DNA of 64,000 nucleotides from Chitinophaga rupis (GCF_900109685.1 NZ_FOBB01000001.1:682001-746000); one strand, 5' to 3'; positions 9,048 through 17,891 are shown, numbered from the stretch's first letter. The notes: generated by a model not told the origin, from the letters alone. Made by a program: numbers and translations.

Positions 9048-9797
9048 TTATTTCTGCTTTAGGCCAGGGTATTTCATTTTCAGACCTTTTAGGGTATCCT
9101 TTAACGTTTTGGCCACTATGTATTCTTTATACCAGTTGTGGTCTGCCGGTACAATGGTCCAGGGTATGTTGTTACACTGTTCAAATACATCTTCATAAGC
9201 CTTGCGGTATTGTTTCCACAGCTTAGCCTCTTCCTGATCATTCGCGTTATACTTCCACATTTTACGCGGGTCCTGCATGCGCTCTTCCAGGCGCTCTGCC
9301 TGAGCTTCGGGGGATATGTGCAGGTAGAACTTCAGTATATGGGTGTCATTATGTTCTGTTAATAGTTTTTCAAAATCGTTGATCGCATCCATTCTTTTCT
9401 GAATGGTCTTTTCATCTACCCATTTGTGTACCCTTTGTACCAATACATCTTCATAATGCGAGCGGTTAAAAACATGTATCATGCCTTTGCCTGGTACATG
9501 GCGATGAATGCGCCATAAAAAATCATGCTCCATTTCCTCCTCCGTTGGGGCTTTAAACGGTTGTACCCTTACGCCCAGCGGGTTCATTTGCCCCAGCACA
9601 TTATGCACCACGCCATCCTTACCGCTGGCATCCATGCCTTGTAATACCACCAGCACCGAATGCCGGCGCTGGGCATACAACAGGTTCTGCAGCTCATCCA
9701 GCTCCGCGATCAGCTCCCGGGTGTTAGCTTTAATTACTTCTTTATCCAGTTTTTTGGGCGCCGTAGTGCTGATGTCCGACAGTTTGATCTTTGCCAT
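9048..9797 (-). CDS. ppk2: Polyphosphate kinase 2 family protein
   Basis: A 249-residue single-domain PPK2, which moves phosphate between polyphosphate and nucleotides. The Walker A loop is GMDASGKDG at residues 54-62, the Walker B-like region is FNRSHYEDVLV, and the lid region is RLEERMQDPRKMWKYN. PPK2 enzymes are grouped into classes that act on NDP, NMP or both; I cannot assign the class with certainty, though the short form with this N-terminus is often annotated as polyphosphate:nucleotide phosphotransferase. It is cytosolic. No ppk1 or ppx gene is adjacent. The next gene upstream is divergent. Confidence 0.92.
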   Translation of the reverse strand: MAKIKLSDISTTAPKKLDKEVIKANTRELIAELDELQNLLYAQRRHSVLVVLQGMDASGKDGVVHNVLGQMNPLGVRVQPFKAPTEEEMEHDFLWRIHRHVPGKGMIHVFNRSHYEDVLVQRVHKWVDEKTIQKRMDAINDFEKLLTEHNDTHILKFYLHISPEAQAERLEERMQDPRKMWKYNANDQEEAKLWKQYRKAYEDVFEQCNNIPWTIVPADHNWYKEYIVAKTLKDTLKGLKMKYPGLKQK

Positions 9798-9925
9798 AAA
9801 AGGGAAGGTATATGCTTGCTATGACTAAAATTAACAAATAAGTTGTTTAACTGTTGCGGGCCCATGAAAACACTTGGGGGAATGGCCGCTTATACAGACC
9901 TTTGTTCCTCAAAAAATCTACCGTC

Positions 9926-10789
9926 TTGGATAAACGCCTGGTTCACTGGAGCATCTTTTTACTATTATCTCTTACCTGGGGCAGCTCTTTTATACTCATG
10001 AAAATAGGCATGGAAGGCCTGCAATCCTACCAGGTGGCCAGCGTACGTATGCTAGCTGCCGGCCTGTCACTGCTGCCATTTTTTTTCAAATACATAAGGC
10101 AAACACCGCGTAATAAGATCCCGGTGATCATTTTATCGGGCATATTGGGCAATGGCATTCCTGCTTATTTGTTTTGCCTGGCGGAAACCCGCATAGACAG
10201 CGCGCTGGCAGGCATATTGAATGCGCTTACCCCGTTAATGGCGCTGCTGGCAGGCCTGGTTATTTTTAAAAGCCCCTTTGAAAAGAAGCAACTGATCGGC
10301 GTTAGCATTGGCCTGTTAGGTGTGGTGGGCTTATTTGCGGCCAATGGCGTTAACACCGGGTACTGGTATTACGGCTTTTTCATACTACTGGCTACGGTTT
10401 GTTATGGGGTGAACATTAGCCTGGTACACCATTATCTGAAGGGTTTCAGCTCTGTACAGCTAAGCTCTATTGCATTATTCTTTTGTGCCCTGTTCACTTT
10501 CCCGGTATTGCTGTTCAGCAACTTTTTTCCGCTGTTCGCCGGCCCGCATGCGCCGTGGATATCCTTATCCGCAGCTACTACGCTGGGTGTGCTGGGCAGC
10601 GGTATTGCTACTGTATTGTTTTACATACTGATACAAAAGGCCGGTTCTGTATTCGCATCCATGGTCACATATGCGTTACCGGTAGTGGCTATTGGCTGGG
10701 GCTTACTGGCAGGTGAGCAGATCGGCTGGGTGCAGGTACTGTGTTTGGGAGTAATATTGGGAGGGGTGTACCTGGTGAACAAGAAATAG
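9926..10789 (+). CDS. EamA/DMT family permease
   Basis: A membrane protein of about 287 residues with ten predicted transmembrane helices in two EamA repeats, as in drug/metabolite transporters such as RhaT and YdcZ relatives. The first repeat opens WSIFLLLSLTWGSSFILMKI and ends LGVVGLFAAN; the second ends VLCLGVILGGVYLVNKK. Start choice is uncertain. ATG at 9854 adds 24 residues that do not look like the family. TTG at 9926 gives MDKRLVHWSIFLLL and is preceded by a promoter-like pair (TTG 9874-9876, ACCTTTG 9898-9904), so I prefer it. The transported compound cannot be told from sequence. Confidence 0.85.
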   Translation: MDKRLVHWSIFLLLSLTWGSSFILMKIGMEGLQSYQVASVRMLAAGLSLLPFFFKYIRQTPRNKIPVIILSGILGNGIPAYLFCLAETRIDSALAGILNALTPLMALLAGLVIFKSPFEKKQLIGVSIGLLGVVGLFAANGVNTGYWYYGFFILLATVCYGVNISLVHHYLKGFSSVQLSSIALFFCALFTFPVLLFSNFFPLFAGPHAPWISLSAATTLGVLGSGIATVLFYILIQKAGSVFASMVTYALPVVAIGWGLLAGEQIGWVQVLCLGVILGGVYLVNKK

Positions 10790-10889
10790 GTTTAAATGTG
10801 CTAAACGATGAATGCTTAACGCTTAATGCTAAATGCGGAACATGGGGAGGAGCTTACATTGCGGCATGCTAAAAACTTACCCAAGCAAA

Positions 10890-10919
10890 AATGCCTGACA
10901 CTTTGGAGTATCAGGCATT
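10890..10919 (-). terminator. Terminator after frr
   Basis: On the minus strand AATGCCTGA-T-ACT, loop CCAA, AGT-G-TCAGGCATT form a 13-bp stem (one U-G pair) followed by TTTTGCTT. It starts about 26 bases past the frr stop. It is homologous to the hairpin at 11763-11792. Confidence 0.85.
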
Positions 10920-10944
10920 CAGCTTTATGCGTTTAGCACATTTA

Positions 10945-11508
10945 TTAAATGGCCATAATTTCTTTTTCCTTGGTAGCGCAATGTTTGTCTATCAGGACAA
11001 TATATTTATCCGTGAGGGTTTGAATATCGGCTTCGGCATCTTTGGCAATGTCTTCGCTTAACCCTTCTTTCTGCAGTTTCTTAATGTTTTCAATAGCATC
11101 ACGGCGAATGCTGCGGATGGATACTTTACCCTGCTCGCCTTCACCGGCTGCACGTTTTACAAACTCCCGGCGGCGCTCTTCTGTTAAAGGAGGCAGGAAT
11201 AGACGGATCATCTGTCCATCGTTCTGCGGGTTAAGGCCAATGTTGGCCGCTATGATAGCCCTTTCAATAGGCTGTATCATGTTCTTTTCCCAGGGCTGAA
11301 TAGTAAGGGTGCGTGCATCGGCCACGCTTACATTGGCCACCTGGTTAAGCGGGGTACTGGAACCGTAATAGTCAACGGATAAACCATCCAGTATCTGGGG
11401 ATTTGCTTTACCGGCCCTGATCTTCGTGAGCTCTACTTCCAGGTGTTTAATGGCTTTTTCCATGGAATCTGTAGCATCCTCCATAATTAAGGCTAGATCG
11501 TCTTGCAT
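10945..11508 (-). CDS. frr: Ribosome recycling factor
   Basis: A 187-residue RRF, which with EF-G splits the post-termination ribosome so that it can be reused. Family marks are VELTKIRAGKANPQILDGLS, the WEKNMIQPIERAI stretch, GQMIRLFLPPLTEERRREFV and VSIRSIRRDAIENIKKLQKE. Length is normal and no residue is missing. It is probably a single-gene unit: a terminator lies just downstream, and the 310 bases upstream hold short repeats and the terminator of the WecA-like gene. pyrH and tsf, frequent neighbours of frr, are not adjacent here. Confidence 0.97.
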   Translation of the reverse strand: MQDDLALIMEDATDSMEKAIKHLEVELTKIRAGKANPQILDGLSVDYYGSSTPLNQVANVSVADARTLTIQPWEKNMIQPIERAIIAANIGLNPQNDGQMIRLFLPPLTEERRREFVKRAAGEGEQGKVSIRSIRRDAIENIKKLQKEGLSEDIAKDAEADIQTLTDKYIVLIDKHCATKEKEIMAI

Positions 11509-11818
11509 AGCAAAAAATTAGTTAAGTGCCTGCAAACCTACAGGATTTCTTTTAATCGTCAAAGAACGCGGAAGGCTAAATGCGGAACGCGGAACGCTGA
11601 ATGCGTAGCTGCTACAATTCAATAGTTAACATATAAAACACGGAGAGTATATAGAGGATGGGAGAAAGCGGAAAGCTTAAAGCAGAAAGCACAAAGCTGA
11701 GTCCCAGGCAGTGATATACATCAGCTGCATGTTGCCTGCTAATGCAATACTCCTTAAGCAAAAACGCCTGACACTATGAAGTATCAGGCGTTCAGCTTTA
11801 TGCGTTTAGCGTTTAGCA
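11509..11818. other. Intergenic interval with word-like repeats
   Basis: No gene is visible in these 310 bases. Short related words built on GCGGAA, GCTAAATGCG and AAAGC recur between 11565 and 11700. The downstream end carries the terminator at 11763-11792. Similar words occur near 10800, 53770 and 56830. Confidence 0.7.
11763..11792 (-). terminator. Terminator after the WecA-like gene
   Basis: On the minus strand AACGCCTGA-T-ACT, loop TCAT, AGT-G-TCAGGCGTT form the same 13-bp stem as the hairpin after frr, followed by TTTTGCTT. It begins 27 bases past the stop at 11819. Stem differences from its sister are compensatory. Confidence 0.85.
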
Positions 11819-12985
11819 TTATTTGTCTTGCAGCATACCTTCGGGGTTTACCCTCAGTATTTTGGGTTTGGCAATAACCGGCTCTTTGTTCACGGTTACG
11901 GTTGCCGGTGTAACAGCTGGTAATACTGTTGCGGGTGTAAGTTTGGGTGCAGCCTTCTTTTTCTTGGCCAGGTACAGCCCAATGGTCAGGATACCGGCAG
12001 AACCGGTTACCAGCAGCAGCAGGTAGTTTGTACCCAGATCCTGCAGCGCAAAGGCAGCAGCTACATATACTATGTTAGAGGCCACAGCCACCAGGGTGGT
12101 TTGCTTGTGGTTCAGCTTCAGTTCCAGCAGGTAATGGTGAATGTGATTACGGTCTGCCGTGAAAGGAGACCGGCCTTTGAGCATACGGATAGAAAATACC
12201 CGCAGCGTATCGAACAGGGGTACTATCAAGATGGCAAAAGCTACTGCCGGTACACCATTAACCGGCAATTTCGCAGCCGGGTTACCGGCTACTTCTATAA
12301 ACTTTACTATAAGGATGGCATTTACCAGGCCTACCAGCAGAGAGCCGGTATCGCCCATGAAAATACGTGCCGGGGAAATATTGTAGATCAGGAAAGCTGC
12401 CAACCCGCCGGCCAGGCCAAATCCCAGTACTGCATACAGCGTTTCGCCGGCGTACAGGAAGTAAGTGCCCATAATACAGGATACCAGCATACCAATGCTG
12501 CCGGCCAGGCCGTCTACCCCATCTATCAGGTTAAAGGCATTAATAATTACCAGGAAAGTAAAATACGTGAGCAACAGCCCGAAGTGAGGGGGTAAAGCAT
12601 TGATACCCAGAAAACCATACATGCTGTTGATCTGGAGGTTACCCAGATATATTACCGCAAAAGAGGCGATCAGCTGACCTATGAGCTTTTTTAACGGGGA
12701 CAGCCCTATGATATCGTCCTTCAAACCCACCATGAAGATGATAAAGAAGGCTGCTATCATATACTGAAAAGGGGAATTTGCCAACGACGGTGCACATACC
12801 GCGGCTGCCATCACAAAGCCCGAAAAGAAGCCGATACCCCCTAAGGTAGGAATATTGGTCTTATGCGATTTTCTTTCATCCGGTTCGTCGTACAAGTGCT
12901 TTAATTCTGCAACCCTGATCAGTACCGGGATTGCAAAATAAGTGACAACAAAACTTAGGACGCTTGCAATTAATACATTCTCCAT
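11819..12985 (-). CDS. Undecaprenyl-phosphate N-acetylglucosaminyl 1-phosphate transferase-like (WecA/TagO/MraY family)
   Basis: A 388-residue polytopic membrane enzyme of the PNPT family, which moves a sugar-1-phosphate from UDP-sugar to undecaprenyl phosphate, the first step in making cell-surface glycans. The catalytic Asp pair is D90-D91 in VGLKDDIIGL. Other family motifs are NAFNLIDGVDGLAG, the magnesium-binding FMGDTGSLLVG and the DRNHIHHYL sequence that distinguishes WecA/TagO types from MraY. About 50 residues at the C-terminus after the last helix are rich in Lys, Pro, Val and Thr and look like a disordered cytosolic tail. The exact sugar is uncertain. A 21-codon frame sits 99 bases upstream on the same strand. 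Confidence 0.9.
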   Translation of the reverse strand: MENVLIASVLSFVVTYFAIPVLIRVAELKHLYDEPDERKSHKTNIPTLGGIGFFSGFVMAAAVCAPSLANSPFQYMIAAFFIIFMVGLKDDIIGLSPLKKLIGQLIASFAVIYLGNLQINSMYGFLGINALPPHFGLLLTYFTFLVIINAFNLIDGVDGLAGSIGMLVSCIMGTYFLYAGETLYAVLGFGLAGGLAAFLIYNISPARIFMGDTGSLLVGLVNAILIVKFIEVAGNPAAKLPVNGVPAVAFAILIVPLFDTLRVFSIRMLKGRSPFTADRNHIHHYLLELKLNHKQTTLVAVASNIVYVAAAFALQDLGTNYLLLLVTGSAGILTIGLYLAKKKKAAPKLTPATVLPAVTPATVTVNKEPVIAKPKILRVNPEGMLQDK

Positions 12986-13084
12986 CAGTAGGGGGTTATA
13001 ATACTAGATTATACAAAGATATTAAATTCAATTAAATGAATATCAATAAAATTCAAAAACTAAAAAACCGTGACTACCCGAACA

Positions 13085-13150
13085 CTAATTTCGTAAAAGT
13101 TTGTGGATCTCGCTCTCTAAATCTTGGTAAATATCTCTTAGTTTTGCCAT
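13085..13150 (-). CDS. Possible 21-residue small protein or leader upstream of the WecA-like gene
   Basis: ATG at 13150 opens 21 codons to TAG at 13085. The peptide begins MAKLRDIYQDLESEIHKLL and would form a charged amphipathic helix, which is more protein-like than random sequence. It ends 99 bases before the WecA-like start on the same strand and diverges from the transketolase gene. It could be a leader peptide, a small protein or chance. I recognise no family. Confidence 0.3.
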   Translation of the reverse strand: MAKLRDIYQDLESEIHKLLRN

Positions 13151-13171
13151 TTTAAAAAAATTGCAACTATC

Positions 13172-14014
13172 ATGCCGAAGCTTCAAGAAATTGCCACTCA
13201 GATAAGAAGGGATATTGTACGCATGGTACATGCCGTGCAAAGCGGCCACCCTGGTGGCTCCCTGGGATGCACCGATTATTTTGCCGCCTTATTTTTTAAG
13301 GTAATGCAGCATACCCCCCAGCCCTTTGACATGGATGCCAAGGATCAGGATATGTTTGTGCTGTCCAACGGGCATATTTCCCCGGTGTATTACAGCGCAT
13401 TAGCCAGATCAGGTTATTTTCCCACCGAAGAACTGAGCACTTTCCGCAAACTTAACTCCCGCCTGCAGGGCCACCCCACTACCCATGAGCACCTGCCGGG
13501 TATCCGGATCGCCAGCGGCTCCCTGGGCCAGGGTATGAGCGTGGCTATAGGCGCTGCACTGACCAAAAAGCTGAATAACGATAAAGGCCTGGTGTTTTCC
13601 CTGCATGGTGACGGCGAGCTGGAAGAAGGACAGGTTTGGGAAGCTATTATGTTTGCCCCCCACCATAAAGTGGATAACCTGATCATTACAGTTGACTGGA
13701 ACGGTCAGCAAATTGACGGACCTACCGACCAGATTGGCGGCCTGGGCGACCTGCCGGCAAAATTCAAAGCTTTTGGCTGGAACGTGATCGTACTGGAAAA
13801 CGGTAACGACCTGGATGAGGTGGTAGCTACCCTGGAAAAGGCTAAAAGCCTTACCGGTAAGGGACAACCTATTGCCATAATGATGAAAACTGTGATGGGT
13901 AAAGGGGTTGACTTTATGGAAGGCCACCATGAATGGCATGGTATTGCCCCCAGCGACGAGCAACTGGCTAAAGCCCTGGAGCAGCTGCCGGCTACATCGT
14001 TAGGAGACTATTAA
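13172..14014 (+). CDS. tkt: Transketolase, N-terminal subunit
   Basis: A 280-residue protein equal to the N-terminal (thiamine diphosphate pyrophosphate-binding) domain of transketolase. Landmarks are SGHPGGSLGCTDYFAALFFK, SNGHISPVYYSALA, HEHLPGIRIASGSLGQGMSV and the TPP/metal motif GDGELEEGQVWEA ending DWNGQQIDG. In organisms with split transketolase a separate C-terminal subunit of about 310 residues supplies the pyrimidine domain and completes the active dimer in the pentose phosphate pathway. That partner is usually the next gene, but here the next gene is on the opposite strand, so the partner must lie elsewhere. Length is normal for the split form and not a truncation. Confidence 0.93.
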   Translation: MPKLQEIATQIRRDIVRMVHAVQSGHPGGSLGCTDYFAALFFKVMQHTPQPFDMDAKDQDMFVLSNGHISPVYYSALARSGYFPTEELSTFRKLNSRLQGHPTTHEHLPGIRIASGSLGQGMSVAIGAALTKKLNNDKGLVFSLHGDGELEEGQVWEAIMFAPHHKVDNLIITVDWNGQQIDGPTDQIGGLGDLPAKFKAFGWNVIVLENGNDLDEVVATLEKAKSLTGKGQPIAIMMKTVMGKGVDFMEGHHEWHGIAPSDEQLAKALEQLPATSLGDY

Positions 14015-14017
14015 TTT

Positions 14018-14298
14018 AATTACGAATTATTTAATTACGATCCCGCTTGGCGGGACATAGCCTGCCCCATCAAGCGGGGAATGCCATTGAAAGTAATTAT
14101 GATATGAATAATTACGAATGGAATGCAGCGGATGTTGTGGTACCTGTTTGTAATTTTTGATTGGTAATCAGTGCTTTTAAATAAAAAGGGAAGGTCGTTA
14201 ATGATAACGATCTTCCCTTTTGTTATTTATTCCTTTACCGAAAAGGCCTGCTATCAGCAGTACCCAATTCGTAATTCGTAATTAAATAATTCGTAATT
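14018..14298. repeat. 23-bp perfect inverted repeat flanking the tkt-lolE junction
   Basis: The 23 bases at 14018-14040 are the exact reverse complement of 14276-14298. They consist of the AATTACGAATTA word seen elsewhere in the window. The left arm starts just after the transketolase stop and the right arm ends 10 bases before the end of the permease gene. The 235 bases between hold a Gly-rich-looking hairpin CCCGCTTG...CAAGCGGG (14042-14080) and the terminator at 14184-14221, and no gene. Confidence 0.85.
14184..14221. terminator. Bidirectional terminator between convergent genes
   Basis: AAAAGGGAAGGTCGTTA, loop ATGA, TAACGATCTTCCCTTTT form a 17-bp stem with one G-T pair. A-rich and T-rich flanks let it end transcription of the transketolase gene and of the convergent permease gene. 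Confidence 0.85.
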
Positions 14299-14308
14299 CA
14301 ACTCACCC

Positions 14309-15529
14309 TCACGTTGCCTTCAGCTCTATCCCCAACATCGATGCCCGCCTTGCCGGGTACCAGCTGGCGCCGATGCCGATTACAATAATCGTAATGCTTA
14401 CCAGCACAAAATCCATAGGGTGCATGCTTACGGGATAAGCATCTACCAGGAAAGAAGCGCCTTCCAGCTTTATAACGCCAAACTGCTGCTGTATCCAGCA
14501 TACCAGCGCGCCCAGTCCAAACCCCAGGCCTGCTCCTATCCCCGCAATGATCAAGCCCTCTGCCAAAAATATTTTCATGATCAGCTGCTGCCGCGCGCCC
14601 ATAGCTTTCAGGATAGTAATATCCTTTTGCTTTTCAATGACCAGCATAGACAGGGAACCGATCATGTTAAATGCGGCTATGATCAGTATAAAGCTAAGGA
14701 TCACGTACACGGCCCACTTTTCCGTTTGCATAATAGCATACAGCGCCTGGTTTTGCTCATAGCGGGTCTGGACTTTGAACTGCGGCCCTAATAGCTGTTC
14801 CAGCCTGTGTTTCAGCACGATATCCTCCGTACCATTGGCTGTGGCAATTTCCAGGGCTGACATTTCATTGGGCCCCAGCTCCAGCAGTTTGCGCATAAAA
14901 TCAATATTGGTAATAACATATTTGCTGTTAAACTCCTGCTGAATGGCAAAGGCGCCGGCAGGGTACAGATAGCTGCTGTTCAGCGCTTCATTGGGCAGCA
15001 GCCCACCGGCGCTGCGGCGGGGCACATATACATCCACCGGTACCATACTACGCTCCACATCCACGCCCAGTGCGCTTTCCAGCTCTATGCCCAATACGGC
15101 GCGGTATGCGTTCTCGTCACCGGTATCAAAGTGGCCGCGTACCACTTTTTCCTTTACACGGGTTACTTCATTATAATGGCTGTCTACCCCCTTCAGTGTA
15201 GCAATGGTCTTTTCCTCGCCAAACTGCATCACCGCTTTTTCTTCTATTACTGCGGAGTAATGTGCCACTCCCTTTACAGCAGCTATTTGTTTTAGCTGCG
15301 CGGGGCTAAGCAAAATGGTTTTGCCTGTAACCGGGCTTACTTTAACAGAGGGGTAAAAAGAGGAGTACAGGGACTTTACCAGCCCTTCAAAACCATTAAA
15401 AACACTGAGGATAACAATAAGCGCACCGGCGCCAACGCCAATGGCTACCACACTTACCCATGCTATAATGTTAATAGCATTGGTTGATTTTTTGGCCCTG
15501 AAATACCGGGAAGCAAACTGCCAGATCAT
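14309..15529 (-). CDS. ABC transporter permease, LolC/LolE-like (FtsX/MacB fold)
   Basis: A 406-residue inner-membrane protein with one N-terminal helix, a large periplasmic domain and three C-terminal helices, the LolC/E layout. The N-terminus reads FASRYFRAKKSTNAINIIAW, very like LolE, and the C-terminal half has DITILKAMGARQQLIMKIFL and SWYPARRASMLGIEL, the FtsX coupling and end motifs. LolCDE extracts lipoproteins from the inner membrane for transfer to LolA. The ATPase partner is not adjacent. It follows rbfA by 9 bases and is very likely in one operon with it. The precise cargo is an inference from similarity. Confidence 0.88.
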   Translation of the reverse strand: MIWQFASRYFRAKKSTNAINIIAWVSVVAIGVGAGALIVILSVFNGFEGLVKSLYSSFYPSVKVSPVTGKTILLSPAQLKQIAAVKGVAHYSAVIEEKAVMQFGEEKTIATLKGVDSHYNEVTRVKEKVVRGHFDTGDENAYRAVLGIELESALGVDVERSMVPVDVYVPRRSAGGLLPNEALNSSYLYPAGAFAIQQEFNSKYVITNIDFMRKLLELGPNEMSALEIATANGTEDIVLKHRLEQLLGPQFKVQTRYEQNQALYAIMQTEKWAVYVILSFILIIAAFNMIGSLSMLVIEKQKDITILKAMGARQQLIMKIFLAEGLIIAGIGAGLGFGLGALVCWIQQQFGVIKLEGASFLVDAYPVSMHPMDFVLVSITIIVIGIGASWYPARRASMLGIELKAT

Positions 15530-15538
15530 TAGAAGTAT

Positions 15539-15913
15539 TTACTTGTTTTCCTTACCGGCATCGTCGTCCTTAATTTTTTTGAACAGCTCCTCCATACGGA
15601 ACACGTAATCCAGTGTATCATCCAGGAAAAAGGAAAGCTCCGGTACCCGGCGCAATTGCTTGCCCACACGCATGCCCAGCTCCTTGCGGATCTCCCAGCC
15701 CCTTTCCTTGATGCGCTCCATCATATCGGCGCTGTCTTTTATCTGGAACATGCTCAGGTATACCCTGGCTTCCAGCAGATCGGGTGTAACCCGTACGGCA
15801 GAAAGCGATATCATACCGCCTTCAATAACGTTGTACCCCATCCGCTGAAAAATATCGCTCAGCTCTTTCTGTAATAACTGTCCTACTTGTTTCTGCCTCT
15901 TAGTTTCCTGCAT
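15539..15913 (-). CDS. rbfA: Ribosome-binding factor A
   Basis: A 124-residue RbfA, a small KH-domain protein needed for late maturation of the 16S rRNA 5' end in the 30S subunit. The N-terminus ETKRQKQVGQLLQKELSDIF and the middle VTPDLLEARVYLSMF are typical, and ELSFFLDDTLDYVFRMEELF is the usual C-terminal motif. A short acidic/lysine tail follows. It is the first gene of a two-gene unit with the LolC/E-like permease. A -7 element TATCTTTG lies on the minus strand at 15994-16001, about 80 bases upstream. Confidence 0.95.
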   Translation of the reverse strand: MQETKRQKQVGQLLQKELSDIFQRMGYNVIEGGMISLSAVRVTPDLLEARVYLSMFQIKDSADMMERIKERGWEIRKELGMRVGKQLRRVPELSFFLDDTLDYVFRMEELFKKIKDDDAGKENK

Positions 15914-16064
15914 AATGTAAAGTTGTATGGTCGTACGGCTGTATCACCATACAACCGTATAATATAGTAACTTGCGCACTTATTCTGATCTGGCAAAGAT
16001 ACATGAAACCTTGCATGGTTAATGCGGGGTTCCGTATTGCCGCTGAAAAGACAAATAATTAGGA

Positions 16065-17891
16065 ATGAAAACGTTTTTTCGCTTACTGCAATTATCCCGG
16101 CCCTATCACCATTATGTGCCGGAATATATAGTATATATTTTTCTTTATACCATTTTCAGCCTGTTCAGCTTCACCCTTGTAATGCCGTTGATGGATGCGC
16201 TGTTTGCCACGGGGCAGCAGGCCGTTGTAACACACTTACCCAAATTCTCGCTTTCTATAGATTATTTTAAGGATGTTTTTAACTACTACCTCACTTACTA
16301 TATGAATACTACCGGCAAGTTTGGTATGCTGGTATATGTGTGCATAGTGGTGCTGGTAGCAGTGCTGCTTAAGAACCTGTTTGGCTTCCTGGGCCAGAAG
16401 GTGCTTACCCGCATGCGTGTAACCATGGTGATGAGGATGCGTGAAAAGCTGTATGCACAGTTCAGCACCCAATCCCTGCGCTTTTTTCAGCAGGAGCGTA
16501 AAGGCGATCTGCTGTCCACCATCAGCAGCGATGTGGTAGAAGTAGAAGCTTCTGTGGTAACCTCCCTCCAAACCATTTTCCGGGATCCGCTGCAGGTTAT
16601 CTCCACATTCATTGCCTTGTTCATTCTCTCTAAAACCCTTACGCTATTCACTTTACTGGTGTTTCCTGTTTCGGGCTACCTGATCTCCCTGATCACCGGC
16701 AAGCTAAAGAAAAAGGGGACGCTAAGCCAGCATTTGCTGGGTAAAATTGTAAATACGGCAGAGGAAACGTTATCGGGTATACGTATTATCAAGGCCTTTA
16801 ATGCAGAGGGCTTCATGAAAAAGAAATTTGCCCGTGAAAACGGGGATTATGCCGAGACCGTAAGGGCTATGCAAAACCAGCGGGAGCTGGCCTCCCCGTT
16901 GTCTGAAACCATGGGTGTGCTGGTGATCGTTATTATCATGGTGTATGCGGGCAATCTTATACTTACCGGGCGTAGCGAGCTTACAGCCGCCGCCTTTATT
17001 GCCTACATTGCGCTGTACTTCCAGATCATTGCACCGGCAAAGAATATTGCCAATGCCTTTGCGGTAATGCCCCGCGGCCTGGCTGCCGGCGAGCGTGTGC
17101 TGCGTGTGCTGGATGTGCCCAGCACCATACAGGATAAACCTAACGCCGCGGCTATACGTAGTTTTGAGAAAGAGATCGAGTATCAGAACGTTACCTTCCG
17201 CTATGAGCAGCAGGATGTGCTGAAAAATATAAACCTCCGCATTCAGAAAGGTAAAATGGTAGCGCTGGTAGGTAAGAGCGGCGCCGGCAAGTCAACCATG
17301 GCCGACCTGCTGCCCCGTTTTTACGATGTTACAGAAGGCCGCATCAGCATTGACGGGCAGGACATACGCGACCTGCAAATGGAAAACGTGCGCGGCTTAA
17401 TGGGCATGGTATCCCAGGAGGCTATTTTGTTTAATGATACCGTGTTCAATAACATTGCTTTTGGCCAGCCCAATGCCGATAAGGAAGCGGTGATACAGGC
17501 CGCTAAAATTGCCAATGCGCATGAATTTATTGTGCAGCTGGATGAAGGCTATGAAACCAGCATTGGCGACCGTGGCATGAAGCTGAGCGGCGGCCAGCGC
17601 CAGCGCCTGACCATTGCCCGGGCCATATTCAAGAATCCCCCCATATTAATTTTAGATGAAGCTACCAGCGCTTTGGACACTGAATCTGAAAAGCTGGTGC
17701 AGGAAGCGCTGGATAAACTGATGGAGAACCGCACTACGGTGGTAATTGCCCACCGCCTTTCTACTATACAACATGCGAATGAAATAGCTGTGCTGGACAA
17801 AGGTGAAATAAAAGAACGGGGTACGCATGATGAATTAATTGCATTGAACGGAATATACAGACGACTCGTTGAAATGCAGGAGTTTAAGTAA
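16065..17891 (+). CDS. ABC transporter with fused permease and ATPase (MsbA-like)
   Basis: A 608-residue exporter half-transporter. Residues about 1-330 hold six transmembrane helices of the ABC type I exporter fold, and about 350-608 hold the nucleotide-binding domain. Walker A is LVGKSGAGKST near residue 402, the signature is LSGGQRQRL, Walker B with the catalytic Glu is ILILDEATSALD and the switch His is in VVIAHRLSTIQ. It works as a homodimer or heterodimer. MsbA-type lipid A or lipid export is plausible for a Gram-negative core gene, but the substrate cannot be fixed from sequence. It is followed by the GpgS-like gene 129 bases downstream on the same strand. Confidence 0.92.
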   Translation: MKTFFRLLQLSRPYHHYVPEYIVYIFLYTIFSLFSFTLVMPLMDALFATGQQAVVTHLPKFSLSIDYFKDVFNYYLTYYMNTTGKFGMLVYVCIVVLVAVLLKNLFGFLGQKVLTRMRVTMVMRMREKLYAQFSTQSLRFFQQERKGDLLSTISSDVVEVEASVVTSLQTIFRDPLQVISTFIALFILSKTLTLFTLLVFPVSGYLISLITGKLKKKGTLSQHLLGKIVNTAEETLSGIRIIKAFNAEGFMKKKFARENGDYAETVRAMQNQRELASPLSETMGVLVIVIIMVYAGNLILTGRSELTAAAFIAYIALYFQIIAPAKNIANAFAVMPRGLAAGERVLRVLDVPSTIQDKPNAAAIRSFEKEIEYQNVTFRYEQQDVLKNINLRIQKGKMVALVGKSGAGKSTMADLLPRFYDVTEGRISIDGQDIRDLQMENVRGLMGMVSQEAILFNDTVFNNIAFGQPNADKEAVIQAAKIANAHEFIVQLDEGYETSIGDRGMKLSGGQRQRLTIARAIFKNPPILILDEATSALDTESEKLVQEALDKLMENRTTVVIAHRLSTIQHANEIAVLDKGEIKERGTHDELIALNGIYRRLVEMQEFK

